From assembly GCA_964546955.1 (NCBI GenBank), contig CAZJLP010000028.1, positions 1-63,539 on the forward strand: a DNA stretch of 63,539 nucleotides, written 5' to 3'. The translations under genes were made by a program, and so were the position numbers. Origin of the DNA: CAZJLP01 sp964546955. Lineage in GTDB: Bacteria; Verrucomicrobiota; Verrucomicrobiia; Opitutales; Opitutaceae. Positions within the stretch are counted from its first letter, which is position 1. Each line of letters starts with the position of its first letter. The notes beneath the pieces were generated by a model. It made no database searches and had not been told where the DNA came from. It saw nothing but the letters and a program-made list of their open reading frames with translations. Shown here one piece after another: positions 47,246 to 57,585 of this stretch.

Positions 47246-47647
47246 AGTATTGCGAAGTTGATCGGCACATTAGGACCAAGTTACCCCTGCCTGACCCGTT
47301 CTTTCTGTCCAAAACAATGTAAAAACGCCCGGTGGGTTTGTAGGGGATTTTCCGATACATCCGGTCGCGCACTAGGGCCAAAAAGACCTAGTCGTATCCG
47401 TGGTAAGGATACGTAATAGGATTGCAATAGCGCCGAAGAGCATCCCCCTAGTTGTTGATGATCTGAAGCTAGGAAATGGCCGTTTTTTACATTTGCCCGG
47501 CCTCGCCACAAAATTTGGAGGCACCGCCAAACCCAGCCCCCTTTGCTTAATGCAAACAAATAGCTGCTTATCGCAAGATGCTTGCTTTTTCCGGTGGAGC
47601 ACGCGGTCAGCCGTTTTTTCGCGGCGCCGCCTCGCCCGCGTGGACAC
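47246..47647. other. intergenic region before the subtilase terminator
   Basis: The 468-bp gap holds the palindrome at 47393-47413 and the terminator at 47648-47675. The rest (for example 47450-47620) is somewhat richer in A/T than its neighbours and shows no convincing gene. Confidence 0.4.
47393..47413 (-). promoter_or_regulatory. CGTATCC-N7-GGATACG palindrome upstream of the propeller gene
   Basis: Perfect 7-bp arms CGTATCC (47393-47399) and GGATACG (47407-47413) with spacer GTGGTAA. A near-identical site (arms GTATCC/GGATAC, 7-nt spacer) lies upstream of the PEP-CTERM gene at 52044. Confidence 0.6.
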
Positions 47648-47675
47648 AAAAAAGCCGCAGCGTGAAGCTGCGGCT
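47648..47675 (-). terminator. intrinsic terminator of the first subtilase-like gene
   Basis: A 9-bp stem (AGCCGCAGC / GCTGCGGCT) with loop GTGAA, followed on the minus strand by a run of five or more T. It starts 39 bp past the stop. Confidence 0.85.
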
Positions 47676-47713
47676 TCTACAAACTCGGACCGGTCAGCCG
47701 GCCAGACTCTCGC

Positions 47714-50089
47714 TTAATAGCTGATGGCTATCTGATCGAGGAACACCGTTGCGTCCGTCTGGGCGGTGCCACGGAAACTGAGGCGACGGGTACCACCCCA
47801 GGTCGTAATCGGTAGAGCGAAGTTCTGGTAATTCGTGCTTCCGGGAGCAATGGTCCCGACGTACGTCTCATCGATATACACGTTTACCCACTGATTCTGC
47901 GCGTTCCAGTTGCCGCGTTGGGCGGCAAGCAAGGTCAGCGTGTACGTCCCGTCGCCGGGAAACGACACGTACTGGGAAACGACCCCGGTATTGGATTGGA
48001 CGAAGGCCACTTGGCCGCCTTCCGGCGCCCCGGGATTACCCGCGGTAAAGCCCGATCCATTGCCGGTCAGGCCCGAAAACCCTTCGAACGTCCAAGACTG
48101 GCCCCAACCAGCGCCGGGATTATACTGGTAGTTGCCCGAACCTACTCCACCGCCCTCGAACCCGGGGCTGCCCAAGTCCAAACCACGAGACGAGGGAGCG
48201 GCCGGAGCTCCTCCCGCGCCGACTGAGATGTTGTCGAGCAGGACCGTGCCATCGAGCGACGCTTGGCCCACGAATTTGATTTCATGAGCGCCTTCGCCAA
48301 CCGTGAAGGAGCCCGTGCTCACCCACTCGTAAGACGTACCTGAAGGGTTCAAGGTGCCTACGCGCTGACCGTCGACGTACACCGCGACAGACTGCCGCTC
48401 ATACTGCCAACTGCCGCGCTGCGCCGCCATAGCGGATACGGAATAGGAACCGGCCCCCAGATTCAGGTACTGGATGATCGCTCCCGTCATCTGCACGAAG
48501 GCGACCTGGGATCCGTCTGGCGCGCCCGGGTTCGCGGAAGTGAAACCCGAGTTGTTACCCGCAATCCCGGCGTAACCCTGGAAACTCCAGTTCGCCACTG
48601 ACGGTCCATAGACAAAGGCATAGAAGTCGTCCGTGCCCACGCGGAGCGCCTCGAAACCGGCATCGCTGAACGAACCATTGCTGGGCGCGGCCGGCTGCGG
48701 GGCAGGCCATGGTGCGGGCGCCGGGGACGGTGCAGGCGCGGGTTGCGGAGCCGGCTGCGGTGCAGGCGTATAGCCCGAGAGATCACCCCGCCAAGCCAAT
48801 CCATAGGTCTCTCCGTCGACGGGCGCCACAACTTGCAGCGCATAATTGCCAGGAGGAAGCGAACGCTCGTAAATGTGTTCGACGTTGTCGATCGAGCTCG
48901 TGCTGCGGCCCACTTGATTCGTCAGACTGAAGCCCCCGTCGGCCGCCCACAGAATAAGATCGAGGTTGTGCAGCCAAGCGTTATAAAAGAGCCGGTTGCT
49001 GTCCGGCGAAAGCTGCCGATTCCACGCGAGCACCGCGGAAAACGTCACGTACTGCCCGGAAGGCACCGTGAAAAAGTAGAATCTTCCCCCGGTCGACGTG
49101 CTGTTCACGTCCCATCCCGTGGAGCCAACGCCGCCTCCGGCGCGTTGCTGACCGGCCACTAGCATTTTATAACTGTTATAGATATTGACCTCCCCGGCGC
49201 CGTACAAAACGTCGAGCGGACGGTCGGGAGAATGTTGCCAATCGGGAAATTCCTCCTTGGTTGCGCCCGCCATCAGCAATGCCTTGATGCCAACGGGAGC
49301 GCGGGCCGCGGAGAGACTGCCATTCCGGTTGATCTCCCCGATCAACAAAGTCGCACAGGAGGCCACGATGGGCGTCGCGTAGCTTGTATACTGATTAGTC
49401 CCGACCAGATCGGGCTTCATGCGCCCATTGCCGGCGAGTGTCGTACCGGTCGCATGGTTCCCGGATGACGAACCGACCGCGATGGCGTTGTAGGCGTTGG
49501 CGATCATCGGCGACATACGGGAGGAAGCGTAGTTGTCCACGCCCGCTACGGCCACGACGTTGTCCCGTACGATGCGATAATCCAGGCGGTCGAGGATGTT
49601 TTCCGACCAAATAGGATCTACCCCACCCCAACTGTGATTTTCCACGTCCCAGTCCGCGCCTGCCGGGTCCTCGCCGCGGCCGGCCTTGAGAGACGCCCGC
49701 CCGGTGTAGCTGAGTGCCTCGAAGGCGCTCCAACCATCCACGCCCGGCGTGATGCTCGTCCAGGAACCCACCAAATAGTTGGCCACGCGGTTCGCATGAC
49801 CCGAGGTGCCGCCAGCGGAGTTGGTCCGGTAGCTGACCCATTTGCCCGAGATCTCCCCGTTTGTATCGGGCGCCCAGGCCGCTCCTTCGGGATATTCTAT
49901 CTGGGCAACGCGAACCCCCTGACCACTGGGTAGGGAAGAACCGTATTCATTTCTCAGGCGGTTGAAGCCAATGTCATCCTTGAAGTCGGCCAGCGCTGAC
50001 GGAACAATGATAGAGAACAAAACAGTGCATACGTAGTAAAATCGGTTGAAGGTTTTTAGGCAGGTTTGGTTTCCGTTTTTTCCGTGCAT
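47714..50089 (-). CDS. S8 (subtilase)-like secreted protein with two copies of the shared domain
   Basis: A 791-residue protein started at the ATG giving MHGKNGNQTC; the signal segment is FYYVCTVLFSIIVPSALA. The S8 region (about 35-330) has His98 (GTSGHANRVA), Ser236 (YTSYATPIVA) and the oxyanion-type AGVDN, but the usual first aspartate is a glutamate (VAQIEYPEG, Glu65). A PPC-like beta domain follows (DNVEHIYERSLPPGNYALQV), then an Ala/Pro linker. Two copies of the 150-residue domain come last, each with a SGFT..NPGAP..GQVAFVQ-type motif. Probably cell-surface or secreted; protease activity is uncertain because of the Asp to Glu change. Confidence 0.83.
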   Translation of the reverse strand: MHGKNGNQTCLKTFNRFYYVCTVLFSIIVPSALADFKDDIGFNRLRNEYGSSLPSGQGVRVAQIEYPEGAAWAPDTNGEISGKWVSYRTNSAGGTSGHANRVANYLVGSWTSITPGVDGWSAFEALSYTGRASLKAGRGEDPAGADWDVENHSWGGVDPIWSENILDRLDYRIVRDNVVAVAGVDNYASSRMSPMIANAYNAIAVGSSSGNHATGTTLAGNGRMKPDLVGTNQYTSYATPIVASCATLLIGEINRNGSLSAARAPVGIKALLMAGATKEEFPDWQHSPDRPLDVLYGAGEVNIYNSYKMLVAGQQRAGGGVGSTGWDVNSTSTGGRFYFFTVPSGQYVTFSAVLAWNRQLSPDSNRLFYNAWLHNLDLILWAADGGFSLTNQVGRSTSSIDNVEHIYERSLPPGNYALQVVAPVDGETYGLAWRGDLSGYTPAPQPAPQPAPAPSPAPAPWPAPQPAAPSNGSFSDAGFEALRVGTDDFYAFVYGPSVANWSFQGYAGIAGNNSGFTSANPGAPDGSQVAFVQMTGAIIQYLNLGAGSYSVSAMAAQRGSWQYERQSVAVYVDGQRVGTLNPSGTSYEWVSTGSFTVGEGAHEIKFVGQASLDGTVLLDNISVGAGGAPAAPSSRGLDLGSPGFEGGGVGSGNYQYNPGAGWGQSWTFEGFSGLTGNGSGFTAGNPGAPEGGQVAFVQSNTGVVSQYVSFPGDGTYTLTLLAAQRGNWNAQNQWVNVYIDETYVGTIAPGSTNYQNFALPITTWGGTRRLSFRGTAQTDATVFLDQIAISY

Positions 50090-50827
50090 ATTGATTTCAG
50101 GTTTGGCTGAAGTTCGGCCCCAAAGGACGGCGAACCCAGGAACGGTCAACCAATGGTACCGGCAATCCGGGAGCATTTATCTGGTTTTTACAGCCAGCTC
50201 CGGTCGCTTGTATATTGGTGATATTCTATCGAGAGAAGCACGCCTGCTTGATTGACGCGCATTGGCTCCGGTTTCTTGAAATGCGCACTAGCTCACCGCA
50301 AGCCCCAATTTTGAGAAAGCCCAATTATTTTTTTGAGAGGCGCACTATATACACCCGTTCGGTCGTAATATTAGTGGCATTAATTGTCACAGGTTAGCAC
50401 TTGCGTTTCGCGTTGCTGTAGTGGCAAACGTCGCTTCGATGGCGCTTTGTCGAGGGAGATACTGTATCCACGTTTTGTGGTGCAACTCGGCCAAGCGAGC
50501 AGCTATATAATCGACCACTCGTTTGTGGCTCGTTACCGACTTCTTTTCCCGCTGCCCGTTTGGCTCGTTCAGCCTGCAATACGTTTACGTTTCTCGTCGC
50601 CTGAAGTCCGCGAATATTCCCACCACGGCGGCTGCCCCGGCCGGACTGGCTCGCCCGCCTTTGCGTATCCGGTAACCGGTTACATAGCGTCGCCTCGGTC
50701 TGGCTCGGGCGCACTCAGCCCCAAGAACCCGACGCAGTTTGCCGGCCGAGCCGATCCGACGGCGCCGCGTCATTGGCTCCGCTCTTGGATCCGCGGCCTG
50801 CGTCGCGCCTTCCTTTCAGGACTGGGC
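50090..50827. other. A/T-richer intergenic region
   Basis: This is the longest gap of the window (792 bp up to the next gene's stop). It contains a patch at about 50300-50400 near 40 % GC, far below the neighbourhood, and an imperfect direct repeat AGCCCCAATTTTGAG / AAGCCCAATTATTTTTTTGAG. No open frame looks protein-like. It may hold the promoter of the subtilase-like gene or mark an insertion boundary. Confidence 0.4.
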
Positions 50828-50860
50828 AAAAAAAAGCTGCGGCACATCAGTGCCGCAGCT
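50828..50860 (-). terminator. intrinsic terminator of the jelly-roll gene
   Basis: An 11-bp perfect stem (AGCTGCGGCAC / GTGCCGCAGCT, 50835-50845 and 50850-50860) with loop ATCA, followed on the minus strand by seven T. It begins 21 bp past the stop. Confidence 0.9.
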
Positions 50861-50881
50861 GAAAGCCCTCTCGAGGCCCGT

Positions 50882-51559
50882 CTACTTGGAGTACAAACGG
50901 ACCTGGCGCCAGCGGACAGTCACCGCGGGCGTGCGCAGCGTGCCGTAGCAGCCATACTTCCAATAGTTGGCCACGTTTTCGTTATCCGTGATGGTCGCTT
51001 TGAGCGTGCCATTGACGTAAAACTTCACGTTCTGACCCTGCACGTGAACCACGTTTATCCGCTGCTCCTTCCCATAGACGTTGGTCGCGATCGTGCCGCC
51101 GCCGCCGACGGTCCGAAGAGAGCCGCCGCTCGTGGAGTAGCCGCGCATCATGCAGAGGGTAGCGCCGCTCGTGCTGCCGAAGACCTGAAACAGAGACTCG
51201 TCGTTGAGCGGCGAGCTGAACGTAACGTAGCCTTGGAATTGGCGCTGGCCCGTGGTGTATTCGTTTTGCAACCGGATTTCCGAGCGATTCGAACGATTGT
51301 CGAGGATCCGGAAGGTTTCCGTTTCGCCCGAGCTCCGATAGTCGGCACAGATCGACCCGCTGCCGACCGACTTGTACGAGGTCCAGCTGAAGGTCTGCAG
51401 ACCTTGCTCGTCATCGAGGTGGATTTTCTTCGTGTAAGTGCGCTGAGTCCAGCCGGTGCCGATTTGGGCGACAGCGGTGGAGCCGAGGGCGAGGAGACCG
51501 GCCAGGGCGCCTAGACCTACAAGCGCGGCGCGGCGCGGAGGGTGTATTGTTGCAATCAT
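50882..51559 (-). CDS. secreted jelly-roll protein, polysaccharide-lyase-like
   Basis: A 225-residue exported protein; signal peptide AALVGLGALAGLLALGSTAVA. The body looks like a single beta jelly roll. NRSEIRLQ carries an R-x-E-x-R-like pattern also found in alginate lyase/PL7-type and related concanavalin-like sugar-binding folds, followed by FQGYVTFSSPLNDESLFQVFG and, late in the protein, NVKFYVNGTLKATI. It ends LYSK. A lyase or glycan-binding role is inference; no close family is certain. The start is the ATG giving MIATIHPPRRA. Strong terminator downstream. Confidence 0.65.
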   Translation of the reverse strand: MIATIHPPRRAALVGLGALAGLLALGSTAVAQIGTGWTQRTYTKKIHLDDEQGLQTFSWTSYKSVGSGSICADYRSSGETETFRILDNRSNRSEIRLQNEYTTGQRQFQGYVTFSSPLNDESLFQVFGSTSGATLCMMRGYSTSGGSLRTVGGGGTIATNVYGKEQRINVVHVQGQNVKFYVNGTLKATITDNENVANYWKYGCYGTLRTPAVTVRWRQVRLYSK

Positions 51560-52043
51560 TGGTTTGGGATACTTCGTATCGTTGCTCGCCAAAACGGGGT
51601 GCGTTTCGACTAGGGTTATTACTCTGCAATCGCCGCAAGACGAGGGGTAGACGCCGGCGCGACATCATGCAGTTCACAGGCCCCGGGGTTGAGGTCCGTG
51701 ATGCTTCAGAGAAGCCCTGAATATCCCGGGCGCGCAAGCGGAGTTAGACGGTACAGTAACCCTGCGCCGGCCCGCCGGACGGACGCGCAAAAGACACCCT
51801 TGCCGAACGGCAGGCATTCAACCAAGGCAGCCTTCTCCGCTTCTTTTGTTACTTCCTCACGGAATGCCGGCGCGTAGGACAGCGACAAGAGTCGCCATAA
51901 ACCCTACCTCACTCTGAGCGGAACACACTCAACCTATTAATGTATCCTAGTTACGGATACGTTAAATGCGGCGGCGTAAACGTCCTGTTACAGTAAAACT
52001 ATTCTCACCGAACGAGAGACGTGTCCTTTTTCGTCCCGTAACT
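51560..52043. other. 484-bp divergent region upstream of the PEP-CTERM gene
   Basis: It contains a short palindrome GATAC-TTC-GTATC (51568-51580) just before the jelly-roll gene's start, and the GTATCC-N7-GGATAC site at 51943-51961. No open frame within it looks real. It must hold promoters for both flanking genes. Confidence 0.45.
51943..51961 (+). promoter_or_regulatory. GTATCC-N7-GGATAC palindrome upstream of the PEP-CTERM gene
   Basis: Arms GTATCC (51943-51948) and GGATAC (51956-51961), spacer TAGTTAC, 82 bp upstream of the ATG at 52044. It matches the site at 47393-47413 in arm sequence and spacing. Confidence 0.6.
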
Positions 52044-52556
52044 ATGAAAAAACTAGTCTTCTTGCTCTCCGCAGCACTGCTCCCCCACTTCGCGTGGGCC
52101 CAACTCGTCAACTTCGAAGCTACGCTCAGCGGCTCCGAAGAGGTCCCTGTTCGCATTACGCCGGCCACCGGCACCGCCACGGCCACGCTCGATACCGCCA
52201 CGAATTTCTTTAGCCTTCAGTACACGTTCAGCGGATTGCTGGGCGCGCAGACTGACGCCCACATCCACGGTGGCGCTCGCGGTACCAACGGCGGCGTTCT
52301 TTTCCCGCTCGGTCTGGGTTCGCCGAATTCGTTCAGCACGTTTCTGACCGATCTTCAGGAATCACGTCTTCTCGCCGGTTTGTGGTACGTCAATATCCAC
52401 AGCACCGTATTTCCGGCGGGCGAGATTCGCGGCCAACTCCAACCGGTTCCGGAACCGTCAACCTACGCGCTGATGGGTGTCGCCGCCTTGGGTCTGGGCA
52501 TTGTTTGGAAGCGTCGTCGCGCGGCCAGAGCCGCCGCAATCGCGTCTACCGTTTGA
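52044..52556 (+). CDS. CHRD-domain protein with PEP-CTERM sorting signal
   Basis: A 170-residue exoprotein. The signal peptide is MKKLVFLLSAALLPHFAWA. Residues about 20-130 form a CHRD-type domain (NFEATLSGSEEVPVRITPA, DAHIHGGARGTNGGVLFPLG, WYVNIHSTVFPAGEIRGQL). The C-terminus is a textbook PEP-CTERM signal: VPEPSTYALMG, a hydrophobic helix and the basic end WKRRRAAR. It is the expected substrate of the exosortase at 10642-12294 and should be anchored in the exopolysaccharide layer. The start at 52044 follows the signal peptide rule. An intrinsic terminator follows. Regulation is probably through the GTATCC palindrome upstream. Confidence 0.93.
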   Translation: MKKLVFLLSAALLPHFAWAQLVNFEATLSGSEEVPVRITPATGTATATLDTATNFFSLQYTFSGLLGAQTDAHIHGGARGTNGGVLFPLGLGSPNSFSTFLTDLQESRLLAGLWYVNIHSTVFPAGEIRGQLQPVPEPSTYALMGVAALGLGIVWKRRRAARAAAIASTV

Positions 52557-52604
52557 CGGCCGTTTTCCGGCCAGGACGGTTATCCTTGGCCGGACTTAGG
52601 CGAG

Positions 52605-52641
52605 GCCCCGCTTTTTTCCCCCGGAAGAGCGGGGCTTCTTT
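52605..52641 (+). terminator. intrinsic terminator after the PEP-CTERM gene
   Basis: An 8-bp stem GCCCCGCT / AGCGGGGC (52605-52612, 52628-52635) followed by TTCTTT, 49 bp past the stop. Confidence 0.75.
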
Positions 52642-53000
52642 GCGTCCGCCGGGTGCACATGGACACGTTCATGGCTGCGGTGTTTTTGCCGCCACAGCGG
52701 CATTAGGCACCCCGGACGGATCCATGTCAGGTCCCACAAGGATAATGGGTTAACTATTCCTGCGCCCGCGCTTGTGGACCGCCGGCTTGTCACCCAAATC
52801 GCAGTAGAATAGCTATGGCTCCTCTCCGGGAGACAAACACACTGTGTAAACGGTCTGGAGCCCCCACTCCCTCGCAACGGCCGTTCGCGATCCATGCATT
52901 GCCACCCCACTTCTTGGTGCGCCGACGTGCTGCCGCGCGTCTTGCCACCCATAACCACTCCCCCTCGGACGAGCGCTTCGCTTTGCCGGAGGACGCATCA
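52642..53000. other. leader region of the LacI gene
   Basis: A 359-bp stretch. TTGTCA (52787-52792), a 17-bp spacer and TAGCTA (52810-52815) make a plausible sigma-70 promoter. Downstream, 185 bp of leader precede the chosen GTG. An open frame runs through this leader, but its protein is unlike LacI proteins. Confidence 0.4.
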
Positions 53001-54167
53001 GTGAAGCAGAATCGAAAACCGCCGGGCCGCACGATCGGAGCCGCCGACGCAAAGCATCGGCTTGAGGTGGGTGCTGTCCCTGAAGAATCGTCGCCCCTGC
53101 CGCCGCTGACAGGCGATCCACAGGCGTTCTCTCCGCAGAGCCGGCCTTCGCTGCGCGACTTGGCCCGGCTTGCCGGCACGAGCGTGATGTCCGTCTCCCG
53201 GGCGTTGCGAAACCAACCGAAAGTCTCTCCGGAGATACGCGCTCACGTTCTCGACCTGGCGCAGCGGCTTGGTTATCGCCCGGATCCCGAGATTTCAAAG
53301 CTGATGAATCACCTTCGAAGCCGGCGGAAGCTGGCTTTCCAGGGATTGATCTGCGCGCTGTGCAACCGCCCAATCGAACCCAATGCGGGCTACGTGCGGC
53401 AGATGGTGGAGGGCGCGCGCCGGCAAGCTGAAAATCGGGGATTCGGCTTCACGCTGCTTCAATTCGAACTGGGCCAGGAACGAAGCCTGCAGCGCCTCCT
53501 GCGCACACGCGATGTGCAGGGGATCATTGTCTTGCCCCTGCAGCAGCCTGCCGATCTGACCCGATTGCTCAGTTGGACCGAACTCTCGGCGGTGTCGGCG
53601 ACATCGAGCCTTTTGGAGCCTCAGATTCACCGCATCACGCCGCACCACTTGGCGAATACGCTGCTGCTCTGCCGCGAACTGGCGGCGCGCGGTTACCGCC
53701 GGATCGGTCTCGTCATGGACGTGCTGCACGATCTGCGCGTCAATCACGCCTTCACTGCCGCGGTCACCTGGCATGGTCTCTATGCGGGTGCCTCGTTCGT
53801 GGAGCCGCTGATCTACGACGGCCAGCCGGCGGGCATCGACCGATGGTTTTCTCAACAGCAGCCCGACGTGATCGTCACGCAAACCGACAGCCTCGCCCGC
53901 AAGCTGGCCAAGACGCTCGACCTCCCCGTCCCGGGACGCGTCGGCTTCGCCAGCACCTACACGCATCCGGATTCGACCATTGCCGGGATCGACGAAATGC
54001 CGGGTAACATCGGGGCCGCCGCCATCGATATGCTGTCGAGCATGATCCAGGCGCGGGAACGCGGCGTGCCCGCGACGGCCCGCACGACCTCGCTTCACGG
54101 CCGATGGCATCAGGGCCTATCGTGTCCGGGGCTCACGGATCTGCCCGGCCGAGTAGCGAGTGGCTAA
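53001..54167 (+). CDS. LacI family transcriptional regulator
   Basis: A 388-residue regulator started at the GTG at 53001, because a GGAGG (52988-52992) sits 8 nt before it. The ATG at 52815 would add 62 residues without family resemblance. The HTH is RPSLRDLARLAGTSVMSVSRAL at about residue 47, with hinge region LGYRPDPEISKLMNHLRSRR. The ligand-binding half has RGYRRIGLVMDVLHDLRVN and GRVGFASTYTHPDSTIAGID. It stands between the PEP-CTERM gene and the second subtilase-like gene, which it may control. The unusual N-terminal 45-residue polar extension is unexplained. Confidence 0.88.
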   Translation: MKQNRKPPGRTIGAADAKHRLEVGAVPEESSPLPPLTGDPQAFSPQSRPSLRDLARLAGTSVMSVSRALRNQPKVSPEIRAHVLDLAQRLGYRPDPEISKLMNHLRSRRKLAFQGLICALCNRPIEPNAGYVRQMVEGARRQAENRGFGFTLLQFELGQERSLQRLLRTRDVQGIIVLPLQQPADLTRLLSWTELSAVSATSSLLEPQIHRITPHHLANTLLLCRELAARGYRRIGLVMDVLHDLRVNHAFTAAVTWHGLYAGASFVEPLIYDGQPAGIDRWFSQQQPDVIVTQTDSLARKLAKTLDLPVPGRVGFASTYTHPDSTIAGIDEMPGNIGAAAIDMLSSMIQARERGVPATARTTSLHGRWHQGLSCPGLTDLPGRVASG

Positions 54168-54213
54168 TCGCGAGCCGGCCAAACCTGCCGGACGCGATCG
54201 CGCACCCTCGATC

Positions 54214-57066
<2,853 letters not shown>

Positions 57067-57585
57067 GCGTGATTTTTTTGATCTGCAAACGTTCGCCCCA
57101 AAACGCGCGCGCCTTGAGTCCGGTCAATCAACGAAAGCGCGCGAGCAGACCATTCATCCTGATTTTACGACTGCTCACCAACCGTTTGCCTTTGGGAAGG
57201 CGAACGGGCGAGTCATCCGAAAATTCGATGCGAAACAATGCTGCCGCGCGGAACACAAACTTACCTGTCAAGCGGCTGAAGAATCCGCCCCCGCGCCAGC
57301 GTGTTTGGTTCGAAGGCGGGAGGGCAGACTCGTGGAGAGACGAAGAGAGCAGAATTAAAGAACGGCGAACCAGAAGCACTCGAGCGACCGCCAACCGCGC
57401 GGTCGGTTCCGAAAGGCGTTGCATTTTGCCCCAAAAACCGACGTCGCTGAAAAACGTCGCGTGAGCACGCACTGTGATGGCCTGGACACGCGCCCGTCGA
57501 GCGTACGAGTGTAACAATAACGTGAGTGGTAGTTACGCAGTGGTTACACCGGACGCAGCCGCGCCTTTCTATCGCCGTTCGCTTG
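57067..57585. other. 519-bp region between divergent/parallel minus-strand genes
   Basis: Upstream of the subtilase-like gene and downstream of the second kinase stop. The only structure seen is a small inverted pair GTGTAAC / GTTACAC (57509-57515 and 57543-57549) with a nested GTAAC / GTTAC. No open frame looks real. Confidence 0.4.

Noticed and set aside
52815..53000. Extension of the LacI reading frame to an ATG at 52815
   Set aside because: The added 62 residues are unlike LacI proteins, and the GTG at 53001 has a well-placed GGAGG.
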